Source of the DNA: CAZWUW01 sp964636895 | Lineage (GTDB): Bacteria > Bacillota > Thermincolia > Thermincolales > CAZWUW01 | Assembly: GCA_964636895.1 (NCBI GenBank) | Contig: CAZWUW010000061.1 | Span: 1 to 18,059, forward strand | Length of the DNA stretch: 18,059 nt | Direction of reading: 5' to 3' | In this document: positions 16,021-18,059 of the stretch, piece by piece | Layout of the letters: each line of letters opens with the position of its first letter | How positions within the stretch are numbered: the stretch's first letter is position 1 | Notes under the pieces: generated by a model | What the model was told of the DNA's origin: nothing | Databases searched by the model: none | The model's input: only the letters and a program-made list of their open reading frames with translations | Translations under genes and position numbers: made by a program

Positions 16021-16602
16021 ATGCTGGTAAAATCCGCTTCGTACATCATTAGCGCCGCAGGCCCCAAACAGTATCCTACCGACGGGTTGCCGGAAGTGGC
16101 TTTTGCCGGCCGGTCCAACGTTGGTAAATCGTCGCTAATTAATCGGTTGGTAAACCGGAAGGCGCTGGCCCGGACCAGCAGCAAGCCTGGCAAGACCCAG
16201 TACCTGAATTTTTTTCTGCTCAATGACGCACTGTACTTCGTTGATTTTCCCGGTTATGGTTTCGCCAAGGTGTCAAAAGACATCAAGTCCCAATGGGGAA
16301 AAATGATCGAGGGTTACTTGAAGAACCGGCAGTTACTCAGGGCGGTGGTGCATATTATCGATATCCGCCACGCGCCCAGTCGGGATGATGTATTGATGCA
16401 TAACTGGCTTAATGAGTTTAGTATTCCCACCATCCTGGTATTGACCAAAGCTGATAAAATCCCACGTGGCAAGTGGCAGCAGCATGCCAAGTTGATAAAA
16501 CAGATGCTGCAGCCTGTGTCCGATACCCCGGCAGTGATATTTTCAGCCGAAACTGGGCAGGGCGGGGATGAGCTGTGGCAGTATATCTGCAGTAGGTTGT
16601 AG
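16021..16602 (+). CDS. ysxC: Ribosome biogenesis GTPase YsxC/EngB
   Basis: A TRAFAC-class GTPase needed for assembly of the 50S subunit in Bacillus. ATG 16021 is chosen (193 residues, normal for the family) over an upstream in-frame ATG at 15841 that lies wholly within lon. GGGAGGT (16009-16015) sits just ahead, spanning the lon end. GTPase motifs: G1 GRSNVGKS (30-37), G2 in KPGKTQ (55-60), G3 DFPGYG (75-80), G4 TKAD (142-145), G5 SAE (175-177). The lon-ysxC junction is conserved with Bacillus. The final codons (Cys-Ser-Arg-Leu-stop) lie in a GTAGG-rich stretch that runs straight into a heptamer array, so the extreme C-terminus may have been altered by repeat growth. Confidence 0.97.
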   Translation: MLVKSASYIISAAGPKQYPTDGLPEVAFAGRSNVGKSSLINRLVNRKALARTSSKPGKTQYLNFFLLNDALYFVDFPGYGFAKVSKDIKSQWGKMIEGYLKNRQLLRAVVHIIDIRHAPSRDDVLMHNWLNEFSIPTILVLTKADKIPRGKWQQHAKLIKQMLQPVSDTPAVIFSAETGQGGDELWQYICSRL

Positions 16603-16670
16603 GTGGGCAGTAGGTGGTAGGTGGTAGGTGGTAGGTGGTAGGTGGTAGGTGGTAGGTGGTAGGTGGTAGG
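16599..16670 (+). repeat. GTAGGTG heptanucleotide tandem array
   Basis: Eight uninterrupted GTAGGTG units (16610-16665) plus a partial GTAGG (16666-16670). One more unit at 16599-16605 overlaps the ysxC stop codon. The 18-mer starting at 16589 (GCAGTAGGTTGTAGGTGG) recurs at 16607 with one mismatch, so the array appears to have grown from the ysxC 3' end. A unit of seven puts TAG in all three frames, so it is non-coding. Confidence 0.95.
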
Positions 16671-16704
16671 GGCTGTAACGAGACTTAGGTTTTGTTACGG
16701 CCCC
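16669..16704 (+). terminator. Long hairpin downstream of ysxC
   Basis: GGGGCTGTAAC (16669-16679) pairs with GTTACGGCCCC (16694-16704) through one G-U pair around a 14-nt loop. It is followed by TTAGTG rather than a T-run. It fuses directly with the end of the heptamer array and may stabilise the lon-ysxC mRNA rather than terminate it. Confidence 0.5.
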
Positions 16705-16722
16705 TTAGTGTTGGGCGAATAG

Positions 16723-16755
16723 GTGCCGTCTGCGGATGGACGGCGCAAATTTTTT
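16723..16755 (+). terminator. Intrinsic terminator of lon-ysxC
   Basis: GTGCCGTC (16723-16730) pairs with GACGGCGC (16739-16746) around TGCGGATG, then AAA and six T (16750-16755). It is the more convincing of the two hairpins after ysxC. Confidence 0.75.
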
Positions 16756-16783
16756 GTCATGACCGTCTTTCTAGCCGCATAGA
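16754..16783 (+). promoter_or_regulatory. Weak promoter candidate for the cation exchanger
   Basis: TTGTCA (16754-16759; five of six to consensus), 18 bp, CATAGA (16778-16783). The -10 is poor. It starts at the tail of the preceding terminator, and an 8-bp palindrome GTCATGAC (16756-16763) overlaps the -35. Confidence 0.35.
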
Positions 16784-16810
16784 TTTAAACAGCGGAAAGG
16801 GAGTGGTTTT

Positions 16811-17812
16811 TTGCTGCTGCAAATAGGGTGGCTGCTCATTGGCCTGGGAATCATTCTGATAAGTGCAGAGCTGTTTACCAACGGGATAGAGTGGCTAGGC
16901 AAAAAAATGCGTCTGTCCGAAGGTGCTGTTGGCAGTGTATTGGCGGCGGTAGGTACTGCACTGCCGGAAACGCTGGTGCCTATTATCGCCATTGGTTTTG
17001 GTTCATCAGCGGCCACCAAGGAAATCGGCATCGGGGCGATTTTGGGCGCGCCTTTCATGCTGGGGACGCTGGCTTTGTTTGTCACCGGGGTAGCGGCGCT
17101 GCTTTTTGCCATGACCGGCCGGCGTCGAGCCACTATGCTCATTGATGAAGTAGTTATGAAAAGGGATTTGCGCTTCTTTCTTATGGTCTACAGTATTGCT
17201 ATCAGCGCGTCACTGTTGGCAGACCACCGCTACAAAGTTGTATTAGCCTGCGGGTTACTGCTGGCTTACGGAATTTATGTCTATCAAACGATTTGCAGTG
17301 GCGAAAGTACCGGCGACGCTGAGCTAAGTCCGCTATTGATTGCCCGCCAACAGGTGAATCCCCGGCTGCGGTTTATCTTGCTGCAGGTTTTTATGGCGCT
17401 GGTCGGCATCATCGTCGGGGCGGAATTGTTTGTCCATACTATGGAAAGGCTGGCCGGAGCATTGCAGATATCACCGTTTATTCTTTCAATTATAATCACC
17501 CCTATTGCCACTGAATTACCGGAAAAGTTTAACAGTATTATTTGGATCAGCAGAGGTAAGGATACCCTGGCGCTGGGCAATATTACCGGGGCAATGGTTT
17601 TTCAGGGCTCTGTCATTCCGGCCATTGGCATTGCCATGACGCCCTGGGTGCTAAATCCGGCGGCTTTTACCAGTGCGGCCATAACGCTGATTTCTATTGG
17701 CATAATTTTTATTTATTTGCAGGTCCGGGGTTATCTCCGGGCACATACATTACTTTCCGGAGGCATAGGTTATGCTTTGTTTTTGTTCCTGATTCTCGGG
17801 CAAAAAGTTTAA
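16811..17812 (+). CDS. CaCA-family sodium/calcium-type cation exchanger
   Basis: A 333-residue inner-membrane antiporter of the Ca2+/cation antiporter superfamily with two inverted alpha repeats. Alpha-1 holds GSVLAAVGTALPE (41-53), then GAILGAPFM (75-83). Alpha-2 holds ITPIATELPE (229-238), then GNITGAMVF (256-264). E53 and E238 are the expected cation ligands. About ten hydrophobic helices are visible, with a hydrophilic loop (about 162-187) between the halves, as usual. The start is TTG 16811, with AAAGGGAG (16796-16803) seven bases upstream; no better ATG exists before the first helix. It appears to be a single-gene unit. Ion specificity (Ca2+ or other, Na+ or H+ coupled) cannot be read. 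It may help calcium or sodium homeostasis. Confidence 0.92.
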   Translation: MLLQIGWLLIGLGIILISAELFTNGIEWLGKKMRLSEGAVGSVLAAVGTALPETLVPIIAIGFGSSAATKEIGIGAILGAPFMLGTLALFVTGVAALLFAMTGRRRATMLIDEVVMKRDLRFFLMVYSIAISASLLADHRYKVVLACGLLLAYGIYVYQTICSGESTGDAELSPLLIARQQVNPRLRFILLQVFMALVGIIVGAELFVHTMERLAGALQISPFILSIIITPIATELPEKFNSIIWISRGKDTLALGNITGAMVFQGSVIPAIGIAMTPWVLNPAAFTSAAITLISIGIIFIYLQVRGYLRAHTLLSGGIGYALFLFLILGQKV

Positions 17813-17877
17813 TACCGGGCAGAGACCGGGCTTTTTACATGGTATGAGGCTGCGGGCAGCAACGGCAGCGCTATTAT

Positions 17878-17949
17878 GATTAATGTAACTGAACAGATTA
17901 ATGTAACTGAACAGATTAATGTAACTGAAACTGGTTGTGTAACTTGACA
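17878..17949 (+). repeat. 18-bp tandem repeat, three good copies and one degenerate copy
   Basis: GATTAATGTAACTGAACA at 17878-17895 and 17896-17913 is identical. The third copy (17914-17931) differs only in its last two bases. A fourth in exact register (17932-17949) keeps TGTAAC and ends in TTGACA, the -35 of the next promoter. TGTAAC recurs at 17884, 17902, 17920 and 17938. It could be a regulator-binding array or simple repeat growth. Confidence 0.9.
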
Positions 17950-17972
17950 GTCGGTTAATTTTTAGGTTAATA
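17944..17972 (+). promoter_or_regulatory. Promoter pointing out of the right edge
   Basis: A perfect TTGACA (17944-17949), 17-bp spacer, TTAATA (17967-17972); TAATAT one base later is an alternative -10. GGTTAAT occurs twice (17953-17959 and 17965-17971), 12 bp apart, around the spacer. A short frame from ATG 17975 ends after six codons, so the transcript begins with a leader rather than a gene. Confidence 0.6.
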
Positions 17973-18001
17973 TTATGAAAAAGATGTATATCTGACCGGC
18001 T

Positions 18002-18059
18002 TTGACAGGCAGGGTAAAGTCTTACCCCTTAAGAGAGGGAAATCCGTTAGCTGTATGGC
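18002..18059 (+). other. Possible 5' part of a structured leader RNA, cut by the window edge
   Basis: GGGTAA (18012-18017), loop AGTC, TTACCC (18022-18027) is a perfect 6-bp hairpin, followed by TTAAGAGAGGGAAATCC (18029-18045). The run AGAGGGAA after a short hairpin recalls the segment before the core of cobalamin riboswitches, but the expected GGTG...AATCC continuation is not seen and AGGTGC upstream reads AGGCAG. A T-box or an unrelated leader is equally possible. Confidence 0.25.

Noticed and set aside
16599..16670. Heptamer array as a CRISPR or coding repeat
   Set aside because: Units are contiguous with no spacers, and TAG appears in every frame, so it is neither CRISPR nor protein-coding.
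17814..17835. Terminator after the cation exchanger (CCGGGC...CCGGGCTTTTT)
   Set aside because: The repeats are direct rather than inverted; only a 4-bp CCGG self-pairing is possible, separated from the T-run. Too weak to call.

Overview
The window reads as chromosome of a spore-forming Gram-positive bacterium, most like the Clostridia (Peptococcaceae; Desulfotomaculum/Pelotomaculum type). The grounds are strong AGGAGG-type ribosome binding sites, free use of GTG and TTG starts, tRNAs with encoded CCA, sigma-A-like promoters, a sporulation-type LonB beside LonA, and the gene order tig-clpP-clpX-lonB-lonA-ysxC, which resembles the Bacillus tig-clpX-lonB-lonA-ysxC cluster. The genus is inferred, not proven. 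All supported genes are on the + strand.

Left region (1-4576): the 3' end of a tRNA-Lys, a tRNA-Leu with its own promoter, and a tandem pair of paralogous methyl-accepting chemotaxis receptors. The first receptor is full length except for an in-frame TAA at codon 35, just after its first membrane helix. It has a sigma-D-like promoter, a long leader that can fold, and Spo0A-box-like motifs upstream. The second receptor is intact and has similar motif copies upstream.

Middle region (4629-8307): a two-gene operon encodes a large membrane protein, with an alkaline-phosphatase-superfamily-like outer domain plus about ten membrane helices, and a GT39/ArnT-type glycosyltransferase. This suggests envelope modification with an unknown product. 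A tRNA-Gly with its own promoter follows.

Protein quality-control region (8359-16602): trigger factor; ClpP and ClpX, probably one transcript; LonB with an upstream sequence resembling a forespore sigma-F/sigma-G promoter; LonA with a 14-bp perfect palindrome between its putative -35 and -10; and the ribosome-assembly GTPase YsxC, whose start lies one base after the LonA stop. Together they cover nascent-chain folding, regulated proteolysis and 50S maturation.

Right region (16599-18059): a heptanucleotide tandem array that begins in the last codons of ysxC, two hairpins, a CaCA-family cation exchanger, and an 18-bp tandem repeat whose degenerate fourth copy contains the -35 of a promoter pointing out of the window. 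That promoter may lead into a structured leader RNA cut by the window edge.

No phage, insertion sequence, CRISPR array or defence system was seen. The genes are mostly housekeeping; the unusual material is the broken receptor, the degenerate phosphatase-like membrane protein, and the repeats and operators between genes.
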